64,000 nucleotides of DNA from positions 225,838 to 289,837 of the forward strand of contig GG745335.1 of NCBI GenBank assembly GCA_000151295.1, given 5' to 3'. A program made the translations under genes and the position numbers. Shown here in pieces: positions 10,389-21,463 of the stretch; the first letter of the stretch is position 1; every line of letters starts with the position of its first letter. The notes under the pieces were generated by a model. It did no database searches and was not told the origin of the DNA. It saw nothing but the letters and a program-made list of their open reading frames with translations. The DNA comes from Allomyces macrogynus ATCC 38327. Its lineage: Eukaryota > Blastocladiomycota > Blastocladiomycetes > Blastocladiales > Blastocladiaceae.

Positions 10389-13300
10389 TCAATGGCACCC
10401 CATCTCCACCACCTCGGTCTCCTTCCCGCCCCCGATCGGCGCCGTCCGCGCACCATGCCCGACCCCACACTGGCACCGCAAGCACTTGCAAGACTTACTC
10501 AACTCGACCACCTCTTCCCCGACCTTCTCCACCGAATGGCACCCAGCACACGCGCACGCCGTGCCCGCGTCCGAATCTCCGCTCCTGCACCCGCACCCGC
10601 CTTCCTGGTCCTGGTCCTCGTCGTTGTTCACATCAATCCGCGCATACTTCGGCACCCCCTGCCACCGCAACCCCAACGCACTCAGCACGACCGACACCGA
10701 GCTCAACGCCATCGCGAGCCCCGCGACCGCGGGGGCCGGCTGCGTGCCCAGCGCCCCACACGCCCAGACCAGTCCGGCCACATTATACCCCAACGCCCAC
10801 GCGAGATTCCACCGTACGCGACGCGCGACGCGCCGGGCCAGCACGACCAGCGTCGGCAACCGCGCGAGGACCGCGTCCCCCGTTAAGAGAACCGACGCCG
10901 AATGCACGGCCACGTCGGTCGCGTCGAGCAACGAAATGCCGACGTCCGCCGACGCGAGCGCGGGCGCGTCGTTGATTCCGTCGCCGACCATGGCCACGAC
11001 GTGCGCCTTGGGTGAGTCGGGAGTGCCGGCGGTGGGAGTGCCCGTGCGCTGGATGCGGCAAACCATGTCCAACTTATCCTCGGGCGTCGCGTGCGCGACG
11101 ACGTGGTCAATGCCCAACTTCGCGGCCACACGACGCGCGGCGGCCGGTTGGTCGCCCGTGCACATGACGAGATCCACGCTCAATCGGTCGCGCAAAACAC
11201 GGATCACGGGCTTGGCCTCACGGCGGACCGGGTCGTCCAGGACGTGTGCGGAGACAACCCAGCCGGCGAGCGCGACGCCGACGAGAGTGCCGCCGCGAGT
11301 CGCGAGGTCCGTGAGGAAGGACGCGGCGGGGGCGATGGACGCGAGGTACGTCAGGGAGCCGACGTGCAAGGTGAGCGGAGCGGACGAGGTGGGCAGGTAG
11401 AGAAGCGCGGATAGGCCGCGGCCGGGCGTTTCGTGGACGTCGGTCACGGTGATGGCCGGGGTGACAAGGGGGAGGTGGGCGCGCGCGTGCGCGAGGAGCG
11501 ACCGCGCGAGCGGGTGCGCCGAGTTGGCTTCGACGGCGGCGATCGCGGACCAGAGGATCGTGGGCCAGTCGGCGGACGGGTCGGCGAGGGCGAGCGAGGG
11601 TGGGGCGGGCTCGATGTGGTCGTGCACGACGGTCGGTTTTCTGGAAACGAGTCGAGGGTCAGTTCCGTTGAAATCGCAAACAAACCGGTGGAGAAAGCGA
11701 GTGGATACGTACCCAATCGTCAACGTGCCCGTCTTGTCCGCGACCAAATACTCGATCCGCGCACACCGTTCCAGCACCCGGCCCGCATCTTTCACCAGAA
11801 CCCCATGTTTCGCGGCCACTCCGGCACCGACCATCACGGCAGTCGGCACCGCCAACCCAACCGCGCATGGACACGCCACCACCAATACGGCCACCGCATA
11901 CTGCAGCGCCAACGTGTGCGCCGTGTACCCCATCGGCACCGCGACCCAGCCCGTCGCGGCGGTAATGATTTCCCAGACGACAAACGTGAGCACCGACAGA
12001 ATCAGGACGATCGGGACAAACCGGCCGGCGACGCGGTCGGCAAGCAGTTCCGCGTCGGACTTGGCGCCGGCGGACGCAGATTGCGCATTGTCGACGAGCG
12101 TCGCGATTCGGGCGAGGGTCGACGCGTGTGCGGGATGTGTCACGGCGAGGAGCAGGGTCGCGGTGCCGGCGTTGAGCGCGCCGGACGCGACGGTCGTAAC
12201 GCCGGGGACGGCGGGGATCGGGATGGGTTCGCCGGTGATGGCGGAGACATCGAGGACTTGATAGAGAAAATGATGAAGTTAGATTGATATTAAGGGTGAA
12301 GGGGAAATGAAAGCCAGCGAAACGTACGCGACGAGCCCGACACGACGATCCCGTTACACGGGACGCGGACACCAGGCACGACCTTGATGAAATCGCCAAC
12401 TATTTCACAGTGGAGAGGGAACCCGTTAGCCATCCACACTCTCTCCACATGCGACACGAAACAACGTACTCAGCACCTCGCCCGACGGCACCACCACCTC
12501 GCTCTCCACCCCGGCCACCTTCCCCTTCCCATCCCACATCCCACCCACGACCCGGGTCACTTGATCCGGCTGCAACGCGACCAGCGCAGCGACTGCATCC
12601 GCAGCCTTGCCTTTCGCCATCGCCTCCAACCACCGGCCGAGCGCCAAGAATGCGAGCAGCAGCACCGGCGTCTCAAAAAACGTCGCGACCCGACGCGGCC
12701 CATGATGCATCTCGTCGGTATCCATCCCGAGCGGCGCCTTCTGCACGGCATTCACGACCACCGCGGCGACCGACGCGAGGTACGCCGCCCACACGCCCAG
12801 CGCGACCAGCGCATCCATATCTGGTTTACCCCGGGCCCGAATCGCACGAATCGCAGCCTTCGCGAGCGGGACGCCGAGGACGGCGACCGCTCCGGTCGCA
12901 ATTACGAACTGCACCACGTCGGTCACCGACACCCCGGCAATGACTTTGGTCATTTCGAGCACTTCCCGCGCGCGATTATCCGCAGGTAACAGCATCCCAA
13001 TGATCATGGCGATCGCGAGCATCGGGACCGCCATGATCGCGCCCGTCAGGAACCGCCGACGCGCAAGGTACGTGTGCCGCGCGTGACGCTCGTGCGCGCG
13101 CTGCGCGGCGGTGATCAGGGTCGCGAGGCCGCCGGGCGTGGCAGAGTCGCCGTCGGCGACAGACACGTCGGTGTTGTTGGTCACACTCGACGCGGCGGAT
13201 TGGATCGCGCGCGCCGAGGTGACGAGCGGGTGCAGCGTCACGCGCACTTGGGTCTCATTCGAGCGGACAATTTCGGTGACCCCCGGGATCGAAGAGAGAG

Positions 13301-14171
13301 TCGAGGTGAGCGTGGACCAGTTGAGGGTGGCATCCGACGGAAAGGTGAGGGTCACGGCGCGCGCGAGCGATGCGCGGAACGGGGACCTGTCGTCGGTTTC
13401 GTCGGTATCGGCAGAGCGCGACGCCGATGGGCGCACGAGGGTCGCGTCAATGTCGATGATCGACGCAGCTGGCGAGTCCGGTGGGGTCGGTGCCGAATGG
13501 TTGTCGTCGATCTGCGCGCGCAGGTACGCACGCCATGCGGCTGGGTCGGCGGTGACGCGCACCGTATCGGCTGGCGTCGCGTCGGCCGGCTTGGTGGTGG
13601 TGGTTACGGCGGCGGGACCGGAGGAGAGAACTTCGCCATCGTACCCGAGGTCGCGCACTTTCTCGACCAGGTCCTCAGCCGTCACCGCAGGGGAGTGCGT
13701 GACGGTCGCGCGCCCAGCGAGCAAGTTCACAGACACCGACCGCACGTTTGAATATTCGGCGAGCCCTGTCTCGAGCGAATGCACGCACGACGCGCACGTC
13801 ATGCCCTCGACGATCAGCGTCGTCGTGATATCCACAACCGGAACGGGCGGCACCGCCCCGGTGTTCTTGGGGGGTGTGGGCCCTTGGTACTCAGCGAGCG
13901 TCGCGGCCGACGCCGAGACCACCGACGCGAGCACTTCTGCGTCGTATCCGAGATCACTGACGAGGTCGACGAGTGTCGTGGGGTTGATTTCCGGATCGTG
14001 CTCGACAGTCGCGCGGCCGGCGAGGAGGTTGACGCTCACGGAACGGACATGAGGGTGTGCGCCGAGCCCGGTCTCGAGCGAGTGCACGCATGACGCGCAG
14101 GTCATGCCGTCGACGAGGAGCGTCGTGGTCAGGGATGCCGCGGCGGGTATGGCCTGCGCGGGTGTCGACAT
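10389..14171 (-). CDS. CCC2: Copper-transporting P1B-type ATPase (Ccc2/ATP7 family)
   Basis: Pumps Cu(I) from the cytosol into the late Golgi for cuproenzyme loading. Exons: 12470-14171, 12328-12399, 11713-12256 and 10389-11640; the introns are 70-72 nt with GTACGT-type donors. The 1189-residue product has two heavy-metal domains with MTCASC (Cys 25/28 and 126/129) and a third HMA-like stretch lacking the CxxC. Then come the transmembrane domain, ITGEP actuator loop, ACPCAVG copper channel, DKTGT phosphorylation site and VGDGINDAP hinge. The splice across DKTGTLTIG/KPTVV restores the P-domain. Deviations: the SEHPL-type motif reads NSAHPL and the TGDN motif reads CTGDQ. After the last membrane segment comes a roughly 70-residue Cys-rich tail, unusual for the family. 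An upstream in-frame ATG at 14534 was not chosen because the second HMA spacing fits the start at 14171. Confidence 0.92.
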
Positions 14172-14268
14172 GATTGGTGGTGCGAGATGAATGGATGGTG
14201 GACTTGTCGTTGCCGTTGCCGTTGCAGGAGCAGGATGAGGCGGGATCAGCGAGTGGGGGCAGCAGCGC

Positions 14269-14274
14269 TTTATA
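14269..14274 (-). promoter_or_regulatory. Probable TATA box of CCC2
   Basis: TATAAA on the minus strand about 100 bp upstream of the CCC2 ATG. Similar TATA-to-ATG distances are seen before HSP60 and the multicopper oxidase in this window. Confidence 0.45.
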
Positions 14275-15152
14275 CCCGGCCGGCAGGAGCTGAATGCATC
14301 ACGGCGTATCGTCTCGGTGCCGTGGGTGCCGTGAATGCTGGTGGTGGTGGTGGTTGGTGGCGACCCAGGTCGAGAAAAAATCGCGCAGATGGCTCCAGAA
14401 AATGCCTCGCGCTTTAGTCTCGCTGTCGAAACGCGGATAATCCTTGACACAGGTCGAACACCGGGCGTGACAAGCGTGCGCGCCGCCCTCGACCAAGTCA
14501 ACAGAGTCGATGCTGACCGGCTCAGTCGCGTCACGACGACTCGTGGTCACGGCATGGCTCACGTAACTGCGCGGGTTCGTGGCGGCGCCGCCGCTCGACC
14601 ATGAGCGGCGTGCGCGGCAGGCTACGCATGGTGGTGAGCTTGAGGGCTCGTGGAGCGCAGGACACCCTGCGCGACAAGTGACAAGGTGGTGGACAAGCAC
14701 ATTGAATCGGCGAAGCATGACTGTCCCCTCTCGTGTCGAGGGGTGGTTGTAGGTTGAGCGGCGTACGGCATGTGGGCGCAGCACCACGAACAGTGAAGTC
14801 AACGACACGACGTCGAGCAGACCAGTCGTGCGCCATCACGCGCACCATCACACCGGGTGGAACGCGTCGTGCACCAGCTGTACCGACGTATCGACTGGCC
14901 GGCCAGCACCGTGCCAGATCGGCGCAAAGGCCATTACAGCAAAAAGACACGCGATGTAGCAGCTGGGTCCTCGATCGCGTGGCCCCCAGCGACGCGGTCG
15001 AGTGAGCGTCGTTTGACGTCGTTTGACGGCTGGACCATGGCGCGTTCCTTTCAGCAAAACATCACCCGCGGGCCCATTTCTCGATCCAGAGCGACAACAA
15101 AAAGCAGACACACTCCAGCATCACGGTCCAGGTTGGGAACATATCGAGATGC
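14275..15152. other. Intergenic upstream of CCC2
   Basis: Holds the CCC2 upstream region and a 169-residue minus-strand ORF (14299-14808) that contains CHARCSTC but matches nothing I recognise and has no good coding character elsewhere. Nothing else seen. Confidence 0.35.
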
Positions 15153-15235
15153 CGACGACGGCAGGATTCGAACCTGCGAACGGAAACCGTAGCCGAATAG
15201 AAGTCGGCCCCCTTAGGCCGCTCGGGCACGTCGTC
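15153..15235 (-). tRNA. Class II tRNA, Ser-like body, anticodon UCU
   Basis: An 83-nt cloverleaf on the minus strand. Acceptor GACGACG pairs perfectly with CGTCGTC, discriminator G. D stem CCC/GGG, anticodon stem GCCGA/TCGGC, loop CTTCTAT giving anticodon UCU. A 14-nt variable region folds as ACGG-TTT-CCGT. The T arm is GCAGG-TTCGAAT-CCTGC, a perfect B box. The long variable arm, GACGACG acceptor and discriminator G are tRNA-Ser features, yet UCU reads the Arg codon AGA. The A box is imperfect (TGCCCGAGCGG where TGGCCGAGTGG is expected) and the nearest T run downstream (15099-15103) is about 50 nt away, so it could be a tRNA pseudogene. Confidence 0.75.
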
Positions 15236-15591
15236 TGAGTGCGGCCAGTCGCGCGCGACTTTCGGGCGCGTGGGACGGCGCTGGTGTGCTGGTGCCGCTG
15301 GTTTGTTGGCCGGTGTGGGTTCGGAGCTCGAGACCAGGGACTGGCTGGTGCTGAGCGCGATGGGGCTGGCAGGCCGGTGACGCAGTGCCGCGCCGGCCAC
15401 TGCCAGAGCCGCAATCCACGTCCAAACGACACAGCTCCCGCGACGACGATGATCACGACGACCACAGCGCGATCCGCTCTTGTTCAGCGCGCGGTGACTT
15501 CCCGCAAGCGACGTACTGCGCACCGAACAGCACGCTCGACCCGCCGCGACCCGACCCTGATCACGACCGCGGCGCGTCGCCACCCCCCACC
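15236..15591. other. Intergenic, tRNA to SKI3
   Basis: Shared upstream region of the tRNA (minus) and SKI3 (plus). No element recognised beyond that position. Confidence 0.4.
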
Positions 15592-18500
15592 ATGTTCGCC
15601 GCGCGCGTCAAGACGCTGCTCAAAAAGACGCGCGACGCCCTCGGTGCCAAGGACTATGCCACTGCCTACGACACGGTCAACGATTTATTGGGTTACGAGC
15701 CCGCCAATCTGAACGCGCTGCTCTTTAAGGCGCTCGCCGCGCAGAACCTCGAAAAGTATGACGAGTCCGAAGAGGCGCTGAATACGGTGCTCGAGACGAA
15801 CCCGGATTTGGTGTCGGCGTGGCAGGTGCGTTTGGTTTTGTGGATGAATCGTGGTCGCCGCGAATGGTGTCTGACGAGAGTGCTCGCGCGATAGGGCCTC
15901 GAAAAACTGCACGAAAAAGCCGGCAACGTCGGCAAGCGCATCGACGCCATGCACAAGCTCATCAACCTCTACTACAAGGCGTACGCACGGTTCTGATCCG
16001 ACGCGGGAAACTGGGCCCCCGACTCACGCCCACTCTCTTTGATCACAGAAACGAGTCCAAGCGCCTGACCGACCTCGTCACCGCCCTCGTCCAACTGCAC
16101 ACCGACCGCAAGGACTGGGCCGCGGCTGACCGCGCACTGCGTCAATTCCTTCCCGACTCGCCCATCTACGACAGGCTCGCCGACCCGCGCCCCTCGACTG
16201 CCGATATTCTGCAGCAACTTGCGACAGTCCAGGCCGCACACGATACCGAATCGATTACGGCGCAGGTGCAGGCGCGCAAGGGGATGCTCGGCGGTCCCTC
16301 GTTGCCGGAACTGCAGCGGCAAGTGGAGCACGCGGTGCACCGCGCGTCACCGCTGCTCGGCACTTATGAGCAGTTGCTGCAGCTGAACCGTGATTTGGAT
16401 ATGGTGGAAAAGTATTTGGGGCTGCTGACGGCGCGCGTGCAGGGCGCCGAGGACGAGGCGGAGCGCCGGGAGTACGCGGCAAAGTTGCGGACCGAAGTGG
16501 CTGCGATTGTCACGCGCGGTGAGAAAGTGCGCGCCGCGTACCAGCTCGCGCTTGATTGGACCAACGCCGCGGACGTGCACGAAGTCCCGGACGCGCTGGT
16601 CCGGGCGTACCTTGCCGCGTGGCCGGTTTCGAGCAACGACGACGATGACGGTGCGGCGCAGGACGAGTACGCCGTCTTCGCACAGTGGGTTCTCGACCCG
16701 GACAACGAGCCCGACACGCTCCCGCCCACCCCATCGCTGTTCGGCTGCCTCGTGACCGGCTGCCTCACATCGGCCGACAAGGCGCAGCTCGATGCCGCGA
16801 CCCGCGGGCTCGACTTGGTCCAGGCCACTGAACGCAATTTTGCTGTGCCCCTTGACCGCGTCGCGAACCGGCTGCACTTGACCCGCGCTAAAGTCCTGCT
16901 CGGCGCGCAACTTGTGCACGACGCGCTGCGCGACCTCGACGCCGTCGACTCTAAAACATTCGCCGACGAGGCCTACACGCTCCGCGGAGAAGCCTACATG
17001 CAATTACAAGGCTGGGCTCAAGCGCGCGCGTCATTCACCCGCGTCCGCTCATCCTGGGCGCAATCGAACCTCGGGTGGCTCGACCTCCTGCAGGACCAGG
17101 GCTCACCCCTCTCGACGCTCGCTGCCGTCGATTCCGCGGCACTCGCTGCGCCGCACCAGCAGGCCGTGCACGCGTATCGCCTCGGCCGCGCGTACTGGGC
17201 GGCCGGTGACGGGAACAACGCGTTTACGCACTTGTTACATGCCGCGCAGCGCGCGCCGCTGCTGTGCACCGAGGCGTTCACGTACTTGGGCCACGTGTAC
17301 GCGGCACGGGGGGACGCCGGACGCGCGGCCAAGTGCTGGGTGAAGGCGTTCGCGCTGGACCCTAGGGATACGGAGGCCGCGCGGGTGCTTGTCCGGCACT
17401 ACTGGTCCCAGGGCGAGTCGGCATGGTCTGCGGCGCGGGAGGTTCTACAGAAAGCGGCGGAGGCGAGTCCGCGCGTCGCGTGGATTTGGAAACAGCTCGG
17501 TCTCGTACACTTGCGGCTCGGGAACGTCGATGACGCGGCGACCGCATTGCAGGCTGCCGGGCGCCTGGATTTCCGGGACCACGTCGTCTGGCAGACCTTG
17601 GCCGAGTGTTACTTGAAGCTCGGGCGGTACTTGACCGCGTACAAGGCTGCGACCCGCGCGATCGAGCTGGACCCGCAGGGCCAGTTGGCGCGGTACTTGA
17701 TGGCGGTCGTGAATATGAAGCTCGGGCAGTACGTTGCCGCACACGCGACGCTTGATCCGAATGCGAGTTTCGCGCCGTCGGTGATCTTGGCGGGGGAGTT
17801 GTACCTGGCCCATGCAAGGGACGCGTATGAGACGGGGCGGTACGCCGAGACGAAACGGTTGTTGGACGAGGGGTATGTGGTGATGCAGGCAAACGCGACG
17901 CCGGCGTTGCCGAGCGCGCATGCGAAACGGGTCGCGGATTTGCGTGCGGCGTGGACGTGGATTCCGCACCTGTGGACGGCGAGCGGGTCGGTCGTGGATG
18001 CGCTGCAGGAGGCAGTCGAGGGGTATGTGGCGATCGGGTGCCATGTGGATGCCGCGCAGGTGCTGTTCCACGTCGCGCAACTCGGCGGTGCTGATGCTGA
18101 GGAGGCCGCGACCAAGGCCCTCGTGCACTGCAAGCACGCGCTCGCGCAGAACCGGCACGACCCGGCGGCGTGGACGGTCGCAGGGTGCGTCTACGCGACC
18201 CACCTCGCGCAGCCAAAACTTGCTCAGCATTGTCTTGTCATGAGTCTGCACCTGGACCCGCGGTCGGCATCCACCTGGACGGCGCTTGGGCTCCTGTATT
18301 CGGCCAATGACGACGGCGAGCTCGCGCACGCGTGCCTTGAGCAGGCGACCATGCACGACGCGGACGCTGCCGCCGCGTGGGCCGCGCTCCAGCGGTGCAC
18401 CAACTTTGCCACGGCGACGCGCCGTGCCACGACGACCAAGACGAATTTGCTGCATCATGCGGTGGCAACGTGCGCGTGGGTCCCACCGGCGGTCATGCGC

Positions 18501-20124
18501 GAGTACGTGCATGCGCTGCGCGACATGCACGCGATCGATGCCGAGTTTGCCGCACGGAAATGGACAGAGTGGGAGCCGACGTCGGCGAGCGCGTGGAACG
18601 CGTATGGGTGTTTGCTCGAACGGAACGGGAACCATGCCGGTGCCGTGGACGCGTTCAAGCAGGCGCTAAGGATTGACCGGACTGACAAGGCCGTGCTGGC
18701 GAACTTGGCGCGCGCGCTCGCCGCGCAGGATCCGCAACGCGCTGTGGATATGTTTGCGCGGATGGGCGGGATTGAAGCGTTCGCCAAGGACGAGGATCCG
18801 CGGCGTGCGCTCGTCATGCAACTCGCCGCAGCCATGGCGCAGTGGCATGCCGGCCAGTGGCGCGCGGACCCAACCGCCGGACGTCAAGCCGTCGACGCGT
18901 GTACCGCGACTCTCGCGCGAATCACCAACGGCAAGACCGACACGGAGCGCAAGCTGCTCGCGCAGCTCAGCTACCAGTGCCAGCACACGGACTCGATCCC
19001 GACCCTCGTCGACGGCGTGGCCCCTGGCCTCCTCTGCGCGCTCGGTCTCTTGCAGGGGCGCGACGATCTCGTGGGCACGGCGTTTGACGCGATGCCCCCG
19101 CGCGACGCGCAGTACATGACGAGTATTTACCTGTTGTTGCAGGGCGACGTCCGGGGAGCGCTGCGCGCGCTGCAGCGCGCCGCGCACATGTTCCCGGGGC
19201 ACCATGCCGCGTGGGCGCGGCTCGCGCGGTTCCTCGCGCGGTACTCGTCCGGGAAGGCGCAGGTTACGGTGGCCCGTGGGGTGGCTGCGCATGATCGGGT
19301 TGTCGGAGAGGACGGGAGTGGGCTCGCGCTGGCGACGGTCGGGTTGCTCGCGATGGGCGATTCCAAGGCGGCGTTGAGGATGGCACAGCGGCAGGCGGTC
19401 TTGCATCCGACGCGCGCGGCCGCTTGGCGGCAGATGTTGACGACAATGGTCGCGCGGCAGGTGGATGAGGTGGGTGAGGCCGCTGACCGCGAGGGGTACC
19501 GACGACGGAGTGCCGGAATCGGCGCTCAGCCAAGAGGTCATGGACCGTGTCGCGTCTCACGTCCTGCAGACGAGTTCCGCCGACACAGATGCGACGGGCA
19601 CCGCGTTCGCGCACTTGCTCGCCGCGCATGTGGTCATGACCGGTCACGACGCGCCCGGGGCCATGCACCACGGCGAATCCGCCGTCGCGTTGCTCGATCC
19701 GGACACGCTCCCGGCTGCCGTCTACCGACAACTCGCGCGCACGCTCGCGGCAAGCGGCGACCTCGACTCGGCCGCGGCGTTCCTCAAACAGGCGATGCCG
19801 ACCGACGACGCCGCCGTGCTCGAGCTTGCACAAGTGTATACGCGCGCTGGGTGGCGCGACGCGGCTATAGCATTGCTCGAGGCGAAGGGGTCGCGAACGA
19901 CGCTCGCGCAAGCGTTTTTCGTGCGTGGGCGGTCGGTCGCGGCGGGGAATGCGGTTGCGCAGGCCGAGGGCGAGGAGGGGGACGAGCAGGTGCGTGTAGT
20001 CCAGGCGCTGGCCGCGCTTGCGAGGGGGATGCGTGCGCGGGCGGGGAAGATGGTGGCGGGAGTCGAGCGCAGGGATTTGGTGGATGTGTGGGAGCGCGAA
20101 GCGCGGGCCGCGGATGCGGCGTGA
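15592..20124 (+). CDS. SKI3: Ski3/TTC37-type TPR protein of the Ski complex
   Basis: Scaffold subunit of the cytosolic Ski2-Ski3-Ski8 complex, which feeds mRNA 3' ends to the exosome. Exons by frame and splice sites: 15592-15825, 15895-15980, 16049-19460 and 19537-20124; these give 1439 residues, close to yeast Ski3 (about 1430). The start MFAARVKTLLKKTRDALGAK is the first TPR helix after an in-frame ATG. TPR units recur along the protein (for example around YLKLGRYLTAYKAATRAIEL and NAYGCLLERNGNHAGAVDAF), which is the family hallmark. The last intron, 19461-19536, is inferred: without it the frame is lost and the homologous C-terminal TPR stretch (VMDRVASHVLQ onward) is missing. Its donor GTGGAT is weak, so a sequencing frameshift is the alternative. 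Confidence 0.85.
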
Positions 20125-20384
20125 CGGGGGTGGAAGATGCCGGGTCTGATTATGATATGTGTTTGCTGGTGGTTATGGGTGGCAGGTTGGTTGCGCTATT
20201 TCTGCTGATAGATTGGTGGTTGCGGTCATTCGCACAACTGTGATGATTGATGCATTGATCGCGTCTCTGTGGGCGGCGCCCATAGATCCTGTCGTCGTGC
20301 GACGCCAACAGGTGCATCGGAGGCGCCATCCGCTCGCAGTGATGTTATTAATTCTCGTCGCGAGGGCATATCTGGTGCCACAAG

Positions 20385-20391
20385 TATAAAT
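20385..20391 (+). promoter_or_regulatory. TATA box before the oxidase remnant
   Basis: TATAAAT 131 bp upstream of the ATG at 20522. The DNA between it and the ATG is clearly homologous to the promoter/leader of the intact multicopper oxidase gene (TATA at 38367-38373). Confidence 0.5.
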
Positions 20392-20521
20392 AACACGCAC
20401 CCGACGCTCCGACCGACCTCGTCGCCCCCGGCTCGACTCGCTCGCTCCTCTCCACCTCGCGACACCCGCACGGCCTTCTTGCCAACGCACCCAGTCTTGC
20501 ACGTTCTGTTGCTTCTCCACC

Positions 20522-20722
20522 ATGCGCGGCCACTTTGGCGCCGCCACCACGATGCTTGTTGCTGCTGCCACGACGGTCTCCAACCTCGACGGTACGACTA
20601 AAGCGTCCAATAAGACAGTCTGGCTCGACAAGCCGGTTCCACCGGCACTCAAGATTGGCATGACCAAGCTCAAGGTTCACGACCCGCGCGGCACCGCGGG
20701 CAGGGCTGCGCGTCACGCTTAA
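20522..20722 (+). pseudogene. Deletion remnant of the multicopper oxidase gene
   Basis: A 66-codon ORF that starts MRGHFGAATTML, the same signal-peptide start as the intact oxidase at 38230 (minus), and within about 20 residues joins the oxidase's C-terminal tail (SNKTVW, PPALKIGMTKLK). About 1.6 kb of coding sequence, including every copper ligand, is gone. The reading frame across the join is kept, and the TATA and leader are conserved, so it could still be transcribed and give a short peptide. It cannot be an oxidase. Confidence 0.85.
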
Positions 20723-21463
20723 TCCATTGGTGTTGCTTCATTTTATTCTTTAGCGTTGGATGAGTCAGATTTGCGTTTGTGTTTGCGTTTACGTTGCGTT
20801 CAGGGTGTCCAAAAGTTTCCACCGCGGAGATTTATTTCTCCATTCATCCTATATTGCTCGACATGATGTGTTCAATTCCTTCTGGGCCCGTTTCAGCGTT
20901 GAGTTCATGCTTTGAATTCTTCAAACAAACAATCAACACTGAAAGACCAGCAACATATGGTGCGGCCGCGCGTGAAAGTGCTTGACGACCAACGCACCAC
21001 TTTCATTCTTTGGGCTCACTCCATCTTCGTCTTTCGGGAAGACGTCGCGATATGGTTGCAACAACAGATTTAGGGAAGGTGGACATGAGCAATTGGTACA
21101 TGGAAAGCCCTCCCACACAAGCAGGAAGACGACCTCAGCATCTGAATAAAGGGCCTGCGCTCCACCGGCAGCCACGAACAGGGTCTGCACGCATCAGCGG
21201 ATGCTGCAGATGAGTCGGGTGGGCGTGGGTGATAGTCCGGTATGTTTGCAGCGATAGGGAGTTGATACAACGCGAAGTGTCAAGGCAGGCATCCGTCCGT
21301 CCCTGCCAAAGCATCCAACGAGGCACGTGCCGCGTCTACCGCACGCATCGCGCCTGAGGCCGCCAGTTCAACACTGAACGACGCGGATCTCCTTGATGCA
21401 CGACCCATCCAGCTCTTCCTCAACGACTACCAGCAGCGACCTCACCTGCCGCACCGCGCCACC
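20723..21463. other. Intergenic, oxidase remnant to CAB5
   Basis: Lower in GC than its neighbours. Short ORFs only, none recognised. No RNA gene seen. Confidence 0.4.

Noticed and set aside
14172..14534. In-frame upstream ATG for CCC2 at 14534
   Set aside because: It would read through the TATA box at 14269 and add an Arg/Thr-rich stretch unlike Ccc2 N termini.
17445..18635. 396-codon minus-strand ORF inside SKI3
   Set aside because: Antisense shadow; the TPR reading on the plus strand is conserved.
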